Assembly (NCBI RefSeq): GCF_013368755.1
Contig: NC_049563.1
Coordinates: 4,836,001-4,900,000 of the forward strand
Source of the DNA: Talaromyces rugulosus
Lineage: Eukaryota; Ascomycota; Eurotiomycetes; Eurotiales; Trichocomaceae
Reading direction: 5' to 3'
DNA length: 64,000 bases
In this document: piece after piece, positions 1 through 10,431 of the stretch
Layout of the letters: each line of letters opens with the position of its first letter
Numbering within the stretch: position 1 is the first letter of the stretch
Position numbers and translations under genes: made by a program
Notes under the pieces: model-generated
Told to the model about the DNA's origin: nothing
What the model saw: the letters and a program-made list of their open reading frames with translations, nothing else
Databases searched by the model: none

Positions 1-363
1 CCCACCATCTCTTTCCTTTGATTCCCCGGTGGGCATCGGTCACTCCCTTAGAACCTCCTTTTCTTTTTTCCCATTCCGTTTTGCTTTCTGCCCATTCCAC
101 CCTTTGCGCTGTGGTGGTCTTCTGTCGGGCGGTCTGACTTCGGCGCACGCGAGCTTATTCGCCCCTTCAAGTATCCGAGCAGCCCTTGCGTCCAACGCGA
201 TATTCACCTGGGTCCGGCCATCCTAGAATTTTATCTCCTCTCCTTTTTATTGAAGCTCGATCAACGTCTCGGCCAGTCCCGCCTACACGAGGCATACGCT
301 CTTCCCGGTCTTCCGATGTGTTCAATCCCGCTTTTCTAACGTTACAGCCGCTGATTCCTCAAC
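1..363. other. 5' flank/leader of the transporter gene
   Basis: No gene is supported here. The plus strand is pyrimidine-rich between about 50 and 120, as is common in leaders and core promoters of filamentous fungi. The short frames that cross it have no recognisable content and run into the start of the transporter gene at 364. The window edge truncates whatever lies further upstream. Confidence 0.5.
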
Positions 364-2156
364 ATGACGGTTGGGGCCTCACGAAACATCACCGGCCACC
401 ATCGCCGGCGGAGCTCCATCCTAACAGCAGCCGGCCCTTCACAGCTTCATGCTGCGCCTGTCGAAAATTATGTCGAAAGAGAAGGGCGCTTAAGCCCCAG
501 GGAAGACGGCCCCAAGGGCGAAGACCAGAGGTCGCTTACTAACGAGGATACCGATTCCTCTGATCTATCATCCATCGCCGAATCACTCGACGGCGACTCT
601 GATGATGCATTGAACGATGATGAAGAGACCGGCTTGACAGCAAAGCAAAGAAACGACCGACGACGGCGGAGGAAGAAACAACGGAAGCGGCTTGATGCCA
701 AAATCGCCGGCGTCAAGTCCAAAACAAGCAATGTGGTCGCGGATAAGAACGTCGCCAGGAGGCTGACAATAAATGCCTGCTTGATTGGCCTGTGGTATTT
801 GTTTTCGCTGGCAATCTCAATAGTAAGTTCCCCGTGCCGTCGAGGCTAGCAAGTCAGCTCTCCCAAAAACAGAACAAAATATTGACTCTTTCTTCACAGT
901 ATAACAAATGGATGTTCTCAGAAGACGAGGTCGTCTTCCCTTATCCGGTCTTTACAACCAGCCTTCACATGCTTGTCCAGTTCACACTCGCCGCGCTCGT
1001 TCTCTACTTCATCCCTACTCTCCGTCCAAAATCTCCGCCAACGGCAGCTTCTAACGAACCTCTCATGACCAAGATGTTTTACCTAACACGCCTAATTCCA
1101 TGCGGCACCGCCACGTCTTTGGATATCGGCCTGGGCAACATGTCCCTAAAATATATTTCCCTTACCTTTCTCACCATGTGCAAGTCATCGGCACTCGCCT
1201 TTGTCCTTCTCTTTGCTTTTATCTTTCGTCTAGAGTCACCATCGGTAAAACTGATAATTGTTATCGGCACAATGACCGTAGGTGTTATCATGATGGTTGC
1301 GGGAGAAACGGCTTTTGATGTGCGAGGCTTTGCATTAGTTATCGCTTCGGCCTTTTTCTCTGGCTTTAGATGGGGCCTTACTCAAATCCTTTTACTCCGG
1401 AACCCCGCAACCTCCAACCCATTCTCCACCATGTTCTTCCTCACCCCTATCATGTTTTTCTCCTTGATGGCCATTTCCCTCAGTATTGAGGGACCACACG
1501 ATATTGGCGATGGATTGAACACTTTGATCAACTCTCACGGATCCTTGCATGCGTCGCTACTTCTCATCTTTCCAGGAGCGTTAGCGTTCTGTATGATAGC
1601 GTCCGAATTTGCGTTGCTCCAACGATCTTCAGTCGTCACCCTGAGTATCTGCGGAATCTTCAAAGAGGTTGTGACGATCAGCGCCGCGGGCGTCATTTTC
1701 CACGATAAATTGACGCCCATCAATGTGTCTGGCCTCCTTGTGACTATTGCAAGCATTGCGACGTACAACTACATGAAAATTAGCAAAATGCGATCTGAAG
1801 CCCGCGACGAAATCGATCCGGAGCCAGAGGTTGAGGAATATAGCATCTCGCCGGTCACTGAGGCTCCAAACCGACAGCGTCCTATACCAAACTATGGACT
1901 TGGCCTAGGACTCGGCACTCGCGACGGCGAAAACCGAGGAGCTTACCAGTCCGTCCCTAATGATACGCTTGATCCCTACCCGCAGAGTGGTGGAGAGGGC
2001 GACGAGAACGTGAACATAACTCCGAGAAACGATGTTCGTCGTGGTCGATATTCATTCCCTGTACATGTCAGTGGCACCTTAGCTGCCCCAGGAGGGCCAT
2101 TAGGTCAGCAGCCACAACACCCTACACCATCGACGAACGTGGAAGATGAAGCATAG
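364..2156 (+). CDS. SLC35/triose-phosphate-translocator family membrane transporter
   Basis: Two exons, 364-822 and 900-2156 (GTAAGT donor, CACAG acceptor, phase 0), give 571 residues. The first 140 or so residues are hydrophilic, with an acidic Ser/Asp stretch and then a basic RRRRRKKQRKR run. The membrane domain begins at the exon 1 end and continues with YNKWMF, the signature of TPT-domain transporters that sits just after the first membrane helix. About ten hydrophobic segments follow to roughly residue 440, ending in a Gly/Pro/Asn-rich cytosolic tail. The closest groups I know are SLC35C2 and yeast Ymd8, thought to move nucleotide sugars across Golgi/ER membranes; the substrate cannot be read from the sequence. 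The ATG at 364 is chosen because it keeps the whole hydrophilic head in frame with the spliced YNKWMF. A later in-frame start is possible. Confidence 0.85.
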
Positions 2157-2582
2157 TGGAGCAAGTTAGAATAGTTCCTCGTATATTGATTTTGAACTAC
2201 CAAACGTCTGTATACCCTGGTGGATGTATTTTGCTTTGCTAGTGTTTTTTCAGCGCGCACGATGAAACAAGATTTCTTTTTTTTTGTTTGGTTTTGATAA
2301 ACCCGGTATCTTAGCCGGCTTTCTCTGTTCTCGGCCTGTGGGGCATGTTAATATCAATGGTAGTGGAGATGAGATTCTCACCGATACCCTATAGAAACTT
2401 CCAAAATGGAATTTCAATGTTGATTTGTGAAAAAAATTAAGGCACTAGGGGATTTAAACGAAATTTAAACCGTTTCGAAGTCTACATATCCATTACACGT
2501 ACTTTACCAAATCATTCAAATGTGTTACAAATGTTGTACAGTGTTTATTACACATTAGAAGTTGTATCACCAATTAGCTCCC
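2157..2582. other. Convergent 3' intergenic spacer
   Basis: AT-rich spacer between the 3' ends of the transporter gene (plus) and APN1 (minus). It has T-runs near 2276-2290 and A-rich tracts near 2430. It presumably holds both 3' UTRs and poly(A) signals. No gene is seen. Confidence 0.6.
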
Positions 2583-4447
2583 CTACTTGGTCCCTTTTTT
2601 GGCCTGGAACATATCAGCTAGGCTCTTTTGACCCTTTTCAAGCTCCTTTTTCTTTTTCTTAGCCTCTGTCTCCAGTCTCTTTTCGTAAAACCCCTGGTGC
2701 TTCTCTCGCTCTGCCCGTCCAACTTCCGATAGCTGGGCCTCTAGAGACCGAAACTCTGGACTTTCCAAATCCATACCAATCAAAGATTCGAGAAGCTTAA
2801 TCTCACGAGCCCATACGGTTTTGTCTTCAACGGTAGGGGGAGCTTTACTGCTGGAGGACGGCTTTTTCTTTGGGGTCTTTTTCTGCTTCTTCTTAATAGA
2901 ATCCGACTCCTGCTCACTGTCTTGGTCTTCTTCTTCCGGGGTTTCTTTTACTTGAGACATGTTTGCAAGTACTGGATTTGGTCGGTCAATTGGAGTTTCG
3001 AGAATCATCGGCAGTCCCTGGAAACGTTCTTCGTTCATGACATTGTGGAATGCCCGAAGTCCCAGAAACCCCGTCCCGATGTTGGCGTGTAAATCGCGCT
3101 TGCTGCCTCTCGGTGCCTTTGAGTCGTTTAGATGCAATGCTCTTAAGAACTGTAGTCCGATTTTGTCGTCAAACTCTTGCATAAAAGCCTTGAACCCTTC
3201 TGTAGAGATTAAATCGTAGCCATACGCAAAGCTATGGCAGGTATCAACGCATACTCCAATGCGTGAATGGTACTCCTTGGGAATTTGAGAAATCACAGCC
3301 CCGATTTCAGAGAGCGGGCCACCAATGGTTGTGCCATGGCCGCACATTGTTTCGAGCACAGGTGTCACCGTCGAAGTTACAGAAAGCGCCTTCGTCAAAG
3401 CCTGTGCCAGCCGAGACGTAGCTGATTCGAGTGTGCTCTGAATCACTGCTCCAGGACTGTAAAAATAAGGACATTGAACTTTGAAAATTTTCACAAGTCG
3501 AAAACTTACTGAAAATTGTACAACCTGATACCGAGTTGCTCGCATCGTTTAAGATCGTCGACAAAGGAATCATATGCCTGTTTAGCTTTGGCTTTGTCCC
3601 CCTGGGCTAGGTTCACTAGGTAAGATCCATGCGGCAGAATGTATCTGTTTGCGAATTAGCAGGGGCGACATGATGGAATCCAAGCATAAACTCACTTTGC
3701 AGCGTCATATTGCTGCTCCAGGCAGAACTTTTGAAATTGCTCTCTATGTTCGTCTTGCAATGGCGGGTTATCCCATTTTCTTTGAGATTTCAGGAAAAGA
3801 GCAAAGGCGTTTCCCCTACATAGAGAAATTAGCTTTCCGCTAGCATAAGATGTCAGACACCCTTGTATCGTACCCTATATGAACACTGTTGATTACAGAA
3901 TTTTGTACTCCTGGAAGACAGTTTAGTTCAGCAACATGGTAACAGTGATTTCTCGTATTGACGAACCTTTGGCAGCGCTGACATGTGCACCAATGAACAT
4001 TTGCAGTCCTTTCGTTCTGGCAGCCAGTGGTTCCATTTCTGCCGCCTTCTCCTCTTTCGATGCCCGCTTCTTAGTGGCCTTCTTGGGTTGTATTTCTTCT
4101 TCTTCGATTTCGATTTCCTTTTTCACTGAGATCTTCACTGCGTCTCCTGTATCTTCCGTCACACGAGTTGTTTGCGCCTTGACCAGAGAAGATCCCTCCT
4201 GTTCAACCTTGACATCCGTCGATGTGTTGCTGCCAACGGCGGTGCCTTTGGCAGCAACTCGTTTTGTACGTTTCTTAGGTTCGTCGTTTTCGAGGGCGTC
4301 CGCATCTGCAAGGCTCGCAGTATTCGCGCTTTGTCGTGTTCGTTTCGATCTCCTTGGGGAAGAGCTGTTGCCTTCTAGAGTTTCATCAGCTGCAGCTCTC
4401 TTCTTACTGCCGTTGGTAGAGACTGGATCGGAGCCCCGTCCAGGCAT
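2583..4447 (-). CDS. apn1: AP endonuclease IV (APN1)
   Basis: Five exons read on the minus strand: 4447-3967, 3910-3874, 3815-3696, 3644-3510 and 3456-2583, giving 548 residues. The endonuclease IV core starts at [11 protein letters not shown] and continues with [56 protein letters not shown] and the late ILETP. Together these supply the His, Asp and Glu ligands of the trinuclear zinc site of this TIM-barrel family. The enzyme cleaves DNA 5' of abasic sites and repairs blocked 3' ends in base-excision repair. About 150 extra residues precede the core and contain basic clusters (RRSKRTR, KKRTKR) and acidic runs, which suggests nuclear targeting. A Lys-rich tail follows the barrel, similar to the nuclear-targeting tail known in yeast Apn1. 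The start at 4447 is preferred over an in-frame upstream ATG at 4474 because it begins the compact basic/acidic head; either is possible. It is divergent from the BUB1-type gene. Confidence 0.93.
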
Positions 4448-5169
4448 TGTTAGATCCACCGAGAAGGGAAACAAACGAAAGAATTAAACGTAAGAAGAGA
4501 ATCAATGAAGGGTGATCAATGAGATGTTGATTTTGTAAGTCGAAGCATTGGCGGCATTTTAAAATTCAATCACGGAGAGCAAAGTCGTTATCGCGCCGAT
4601 AACCAGCCGCTAACCCCATCGGAGCGGACAAAGCAATCCCTCCCAGTTCAAGAATACTTACGTAGTGATATTATTTAATTCAATGACAAGGCACCTAAGA
4701 AACAGACATGCCGGAAACTTTTATATTTTCTATTCTGATTGAAATCGAATATAATTAACATATGTAGAGGAAGGGGCTGGGTCATGGCCAGTTGTCCAGT
4801 TTTCTCCTCAACTCATATACGGCAGGGCATCCAGCTTCAATATTTAAAAAGGAAAAGAGAAAGAAAAAGAAGTTCCAAATTACTCTTTTTTTTCAATGTT
4901 CTGGACCAAGCCTAAAGCTCAAATGTGAAGTTATATCACGTGGCTTGTTACCGGGGCAACACTCGATCGGGTGCAGCTGTTTATCGCGTCCGCCCGATAA
5001 CCCAAATTTATCCACAATCATCAACACCCAGACGGCAACCTTCGACGCCATCGATTTAGATAGCCAACCTCGCTCTATTGTGCACGTCGAACACTTGAAC
5101 TCTACGTCTACTTTCGCAAAGAATCCCGTTTACGACATAGGCCGCTCGGCAGGACGCGGTCCGCCAACA
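4448..5169. promoter_or_regulatory. Bidirectional promoter, apn1 / bub1
   Basis: This 722-bp stretch separates two divergent genome-maintenance genes. It contains two inverted repeats built from TTATCG and CGATAA. One spans 4587-4603 with 7-bp arms and a 3-nt spacer, and the other spans 4981-5000 with an 8-nt spacer. CGATAA fits the HGATAR consensus of GATA factors. A T-rich/A-rich stretch lies near 4850-4895. Transcription starts cannot be placed. Confidence 0.5.
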
Positions 5170-8100
5170 ATGTCGGCCTCTGAAGATCTCATCAACTTCG
5201 ACGTGATCGAGACGCAAAAGGAAAATATCCAGTCTCTCCCAGGTGGAAGGTCGGCAAAGGCTTTGGCCCAGATATTTTCCTCCGGAAGCAATGGCGATAA
5301 ATATGCATCGCCCTCGCCAAATGAGACGCGGACATTAAACGATGCTATCAGACAAGAGTACGAAGCTGAAATCCAAGCCAGCGCCGATTCAGACGATCCG
5401 CTTGATGTATACGATCGGTACGTCAAATGGACAATGAACGCCTACCCTTCAGCACAAGCAACTGCAGAGTCGGGGCTTCTGTCTCTATTGGAGCGGGCGA
5501 CCAAAGCCTTTCTCAACTCAACACATTATAAAAACGATCCGCGATACCTACGACTGTGGTTACAATATGTCAGGCTCTTCTCAGATGCTCCACGTGAGAC
5601 GTTTGCTTTTCTATCACGTCACAACGTAGGCCAAGGTCTTGCACTATTTTACGAAGAATTCGCCGCTTGGCTTGAAGGGGCCGGTAGATGGGCGCAGGCA
5701 GAGGAGGTTTACAAACTGGGTTTGGAGCGAGAAGCACGTCCACAGGAGCGTCTTCTTCGAAAGTTTGGCGAATTCCGAACCCGATTTGAGCAACAACCAC
5801 GAGGAAGCGACGGTCCATCCTCTCCCGCTTTGCCGACCGTTCGTGCCGCATTGGCAGCAAAAGTCGATCCATTCTCAACAGCTCGAACGGCACCTGCTGA
5901 TCCTCAGGGACCACAATCCAGGGGCGTTGGGGGAAGCACAACAAAGAAGTCAGGGAAACCGAAAATGGCCATATTTGCAGATTCCGACGAGGCATCTTCC
6001 CAGCCTGCAGTAAGCGGGCAACCCGCGGGTTGGGATAGCATTCAATCAATTCGTGACAGGCGAAAGGAGAACACGGTCGAAGCAAAACCATGGGCCGGGG
6101 AGACGATGAAGTCGGAAAAGCAGCGTGCACCCGTGCAGAAAATGGCTATATTCAGGGATGAGGTAAGCACCGAGCAAGACTCTTCCTTCTGATTTCTATA
6201 TATTTACGATCCTAGGACTAATTGGTGGCATGGCTTTGGCGTTTTGCTTTTTTTATGTATACAGTCAAATCGAAATACACCAGATGATTCAAATATTCCA
6301 AGTGCACAAAAGCACACTCCCGAGCACCATATTAGAGAAGCTACCAATCCCCGGACTGGTAGGAGAGAGCGTGTTTTTGTGAATCTAGAGGCTGTTTATC
6401 CGGACTACAAGGATCCTAGCCATGAAATCTGTTTGGAAGAACTCCGAGCCTCCCACAGAGGGTGGCTAAAGAAAGACTGGAGCAAATCGAGCAAGCCATT
6501 GCGAGAAATCCCCACCAACGCAGCCGGACGTGCCTTGGAGCATTCGGAAACGAATAATGAAACCATCGAGCACAATCTTACTGATGAACTAAAGCAAAAG
6601 CTCACTATTGACGGGAAGCCATCCCACCATGGAGATCGTGAGGGTAAGCTGTCCAAGGTCAAGAAAATCAAAGTACGGGAAATCAACGAGACCCAAACCG
6701 GTAAGTTTCCATCCTTCTGAGACAAAGAGGAATAGGTTGCTCATTGCAATAGTCAAAACAAATCTGGACTCCCCTGCGAAGCCCAAGATAAAACGCAAAA
6801 ATGTTCGGGAACCGACTATGACGATTCACACCCGCGCTGCTACGGATGAAATCTACAGTATCTTCAACCAACCGTTAAAGTCAGAAACCGCAGGAGATGA
6901 TCATGGAGACAGTCTCTTTGATAGCGAATTTGAAGACGATGATTACACCAGCGGCGGAGAGAGCACTGCTACTGGCAGGATGTCGGCTGGAACGAGCGAA
7001 TTTGGTGACGACGACACCAGCGCCTTACAACGAGGAAATGAGGACGAAGAGGAAGAAGAGGAGGACGATGAAGATGTTGAGAACGATGGAGAATGGACCG
7101 AATTCACAGCAAGAAAACACATCCCCCAACTTCCTTCCGAAACACCCAGAGCAGACGACGACAGGTATATTCCGGAGATGCCGGACAACTATAATCCGCC
7201 CGTGGGGATGTATCGTGATGCCGCAATAATGGCTCAGAATCGGCTACCTTTTATGACGCCTATAATCGAGAAGACTGAATCTTCGCTGCCCTCGTTTACT
7301 GCGGCAAAAAGTCGCCTTTATGACACAAAAACACCGTGTAAAACCGTTCCAGAAGTCGACTATACACCTGATAGGTCACCTGTCGGAGACTTACTTCTCC
7401 CTACTCCAGATGCAGCAAAAGCGATCACCCATCTTCCGGAAATTCAGTCACCAAGCCCAGCAGTCAAGACACTGCGACGAACCCCTGTCAAGGCATCTTC
7501 ATCACCCAGGCCAGCCGACATCGCCGCAATAATTAAAGAAGAGCAATGCGATCCTACAGACATTGGAATCCGCAAAAAGATTCTCAGGTCGGCCGAACCC
7601 CCTCTGGCGACGTACGCGGGGTACCACGATAACTCATCCATCTTCGGTGCACATGCTGGAGACATTCAGAAATACTCGAAAGCTCTGAAGAGGCCAGGGA
7701 AGAGCGGAGACAAGTTGTCTTTCCCTGCTCCAGTTCTGGAGTTTCCCCATGCTGACAGGACATACGCCATCAGACGAGAAGTCGGGGCCGGGGCATATGC
7801 GCCAGTTTATCTTGCAGAGTGCGTTCAAGATAACGCTGGGTGTAAGGACGAAGCTCAACGAGGAGGTCTCGAAGCCATCAAGATGGAGAGGGACCCTCCT
7901 AACGCATGGGAGTTTTATATGATTCGAACTGCACAGGATCGTATTGCCGCCACGCCATCCCTATCCCGTGCGGCAGACAGTATTGTCAGAGCCCATGAGC
8001 TTCATCTTTTCAAAGACGAATCATTCTTGATAGAGGACTATCGAGGACAAGGCACACTTCTGGACTTGGTTAACATCATCAGAACAGATGTTATGACTAC

Positions 8101-8986
8101 CACAGGCAACGCTGAAGCCGGCATGGACGAGGCTCTTTCCATGTTCTTTGCTGTTGAATTGTTCCGAACGATCGAGGCTCTTCATACCTGCGGTATCCTC
8201 CATGGAGACGTCAAACCCGACAACTGTCTCGTTCGGTTTGACAACATAAAGAACCACTTTTCTTCTTCCTCTTCCTCTCTCTCTTCGCCACCCAGCGAAT
8301 CACTTCTCGACCTAGCAGATGAAGACACAACAACCGACACCAGCGAAGCACACTATTCCGCACGGGGCCAATGCGGCTGGCGCGAAAAGGGACTTATGCT
8401 GATCGACTTTGGCCGCGGCGTCGACATGAAAGCATTCCGACCCGACGTCAAGTTTGTGGCCGAATGGGAAATGAGCCAGCACGACTGCATCGAAGTACGC
8501 GAGATGCGGCCATGGACATACCAGATCGATTTGTACGGCGTCGCGGTTACTATCCACGCAATGCTCTTTGGCAAATACCTCGAATGCGTCCCCGTCGATT
8601 CGCGCACTTCTAGCGGTGGTCGGGATTCTTTCAATAACCAGCAATCGTCCGACGATGAGAGTGGTCTTTCCAAACGCTACCGCGTCCGTGAAGCGTTTAA
8701 ACGATACTGGGACCGCGAGATTTGGACCGACGTGTTCGATCTGCTGTTGAACCCTTGCAGCGAACGGTGGACAAAACTGGAGTATCAACAGCAGCAAGGC
8801 ACATCATCACCTGACGATACTACTACAGCCTCACCGCTCCCCGTGCTGCACTCGATGAAACTCGTCCGCGAAAAAATGGAGACATGGCTCACAGCAAATG
8901 CTGAGAAGAAAGCATTATCGCACCAGATTCGCAAACTGGAAGCCCATTTATCGCGTCGAAAGGAGAAATTGGAAAAAGACCGGTGA
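5170..8986 (+). CDS. bub1: BUB1/MAD3-type spindle checkpoint kinase
   Basis: Three exons, 5170-6162, 6265-6700 and 6753-8986, give 1220 residues. The N-terminal Mad3/BUB1 TPR region (about residues 60-215) includes DPLDVYDRYVKWT and LFYEEFAAWLEGAGRWAQA. KEN boxes lie at residues 17-19 and 299-301. EICLEELRA at about 385-393 resembles the Bub3-binding GLEBS motif. RAATDEIYSIFNQPL matches the second Mad3/BUB1 homology region. The C-terminal kinase looks intact: GAGAY P-loop near 821-826, EAIKM with Lys at about 853, HGDVKPDN near 960 and DFG near 1028. It is expected to act at unattached kinetochores with Bub3 and to restrain APC/C-Cdc20. The ortholog in Aspergillus nidulans is called sldA. One gene carrying both the KEN boxes and the kinase is the unduplicated MADBUB state. 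An acidic D/E run sits near residues 570-590. Confidence 0.93.
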
Positions 8987-10431
8987 TTCTTTTTTTTTCG
9001 GTTTCGAGTTCTTATGATTGTGTTTTTTTTTTTTTTTTTTTACATACTATACCCGCATGGTTCATGATTTCTTTTTGTTTGTTCGTACATATCATAATAT
9101 AATTACTGTATATCAATTTATTCTCTCTATCAACCCAATCTTCAACTCTTAACGATCCATGTCCTCTTTAATGTTCTATTCAAATAGTATGTATGGTGGA
9201 CAAAAAATTTCCATAGAATTGGCATCAAAACTAGGTTGGTTAATAAAGAATCTTCAAATTTAATTGTTAAAAAACAAAGATTAATCTGAATAGAAATAAA
9301 AAATAAAAAAGCCATCATCACTCATCATCTATTCAGTCATTCATTCAATACGGTTGTTCCTTTCTTTTTTGGGGGTCCCAGTCTTCTTCACGTTTCAATC
9401 ATTAAATCATCAAGGTGACGCGACGCAAGATTTGTACTTTGGGCAGGATGATGTGGCAGCAAAAAAAATATAGAGTAAAAAAAGAGGAGAGAGGTGTAAG
9501 TTCAGAAATGAGAAAAAGATCAAAAAAAAATAGAGGAAAGAGAAAAGAAACAAGAAAGTTGTCAAGGTGGACGAAAATCGAAATCAAAAGAAATTTTAAC
9601 GATAGTATGTATATTGTCAAGAAATGACAAAAGTTGAGTGGAAATGTGCAGCCAAAAATTCGAGTCTTGCCAATTCTTGTGGTTGATCGTTTGGCTGGTG
9701 GTGATAAAAGGCTGGCTGGCACACTGATTCAAGGAAATTCAAGAGAGCGTAGTTCGTCGATGGCAGTCAAGGACGACAGTAAGGTTGGGATGAAATAAAC
9801 CAATTGCAAGGATTACATTTGGTTCAAGCGGAAAAAACCCCTCCTGTCACCGACGGGTGTGGTTTGTTTATTTGAGTGTACACGATGCGTCGCGGTCGGC
9901 AAGGGGGGAAACGTAAAGGTCATAGGCGAAATCATAACTGTCGTCAAAAGATTTCAATATCATAGCTTCTTCTTCCAAAGTCGCCAATGGTTGAAAAAGG
10001 AAGAAAATTTGACTTGGTCTAGTGATATCGTTGGTGAAGTTGTACAACTTCAGTTCGAAAGTTAAACCACGGATGCATCAAGCGGTCTAGTATCGATCCG
10101 TGGTTCCAGAATATTAGGGGAATAGATCTCGGCCATAAAACAAAAACGCAAATTTTCGTGTTCCATAGGAACTCATGTCATATGATCATATCGTCAGTCG
10201 TCAATTGAGTCGTGCTTCGTTCTGTGTCGCATCCGAAGCGACAATGCAGTTGCTAAAGAAGAATAAAGGTAATAATAATTCTATACATCGACGCAATAGC
10301 GTCGAGGAATGAGACCAAGCCAAATCGTAATTGCTAAACGGTTAAAAAAGTCTCGAAAGGCGCAGTCATTTGCGTGTGCTATACAAGCGTTAGTGACAGA
10401 TAATAAAACATCACAGTCGGTCACGTACCAT
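8987..10431. other. 1.4-kb convergent intergenic region
   Basis: Spacer between the 3' end of the BUB1-type gene and the 3' end of the minus-strand gene at 10.4 kb. It has a T-run of about 18 near 9023-9041 and AT-rich sequence to 9350. From about 9440 to 9600 the plus strand is purine-rich, so the minus strand is pyrimidine-rich. The frames that cross this tract are low-complexity and unconvincing. No RNA gene is recognised. Confidence 0.5.

Noticed and set aside
29..542. Frames at the window start
   Set aside because: Pyrimidine-rich leader of the transporter gene, without ATG context or family similarity.
3936..4487. 183-codon plus-strand frame antisense to the first APN1 exon
   Set aside because: It mirrors the Lys/Glu-rich codons of APN1 and reads as Ser/Phe/Ala-rich sequence without a domain.
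9415..9627. 70-codon Lys/Arg-rich frame and its 106-codon antisense Phe/Leu-rich partner
   Set aside because: Both come from a purine-rich tract; no ATG with context or conserved block.
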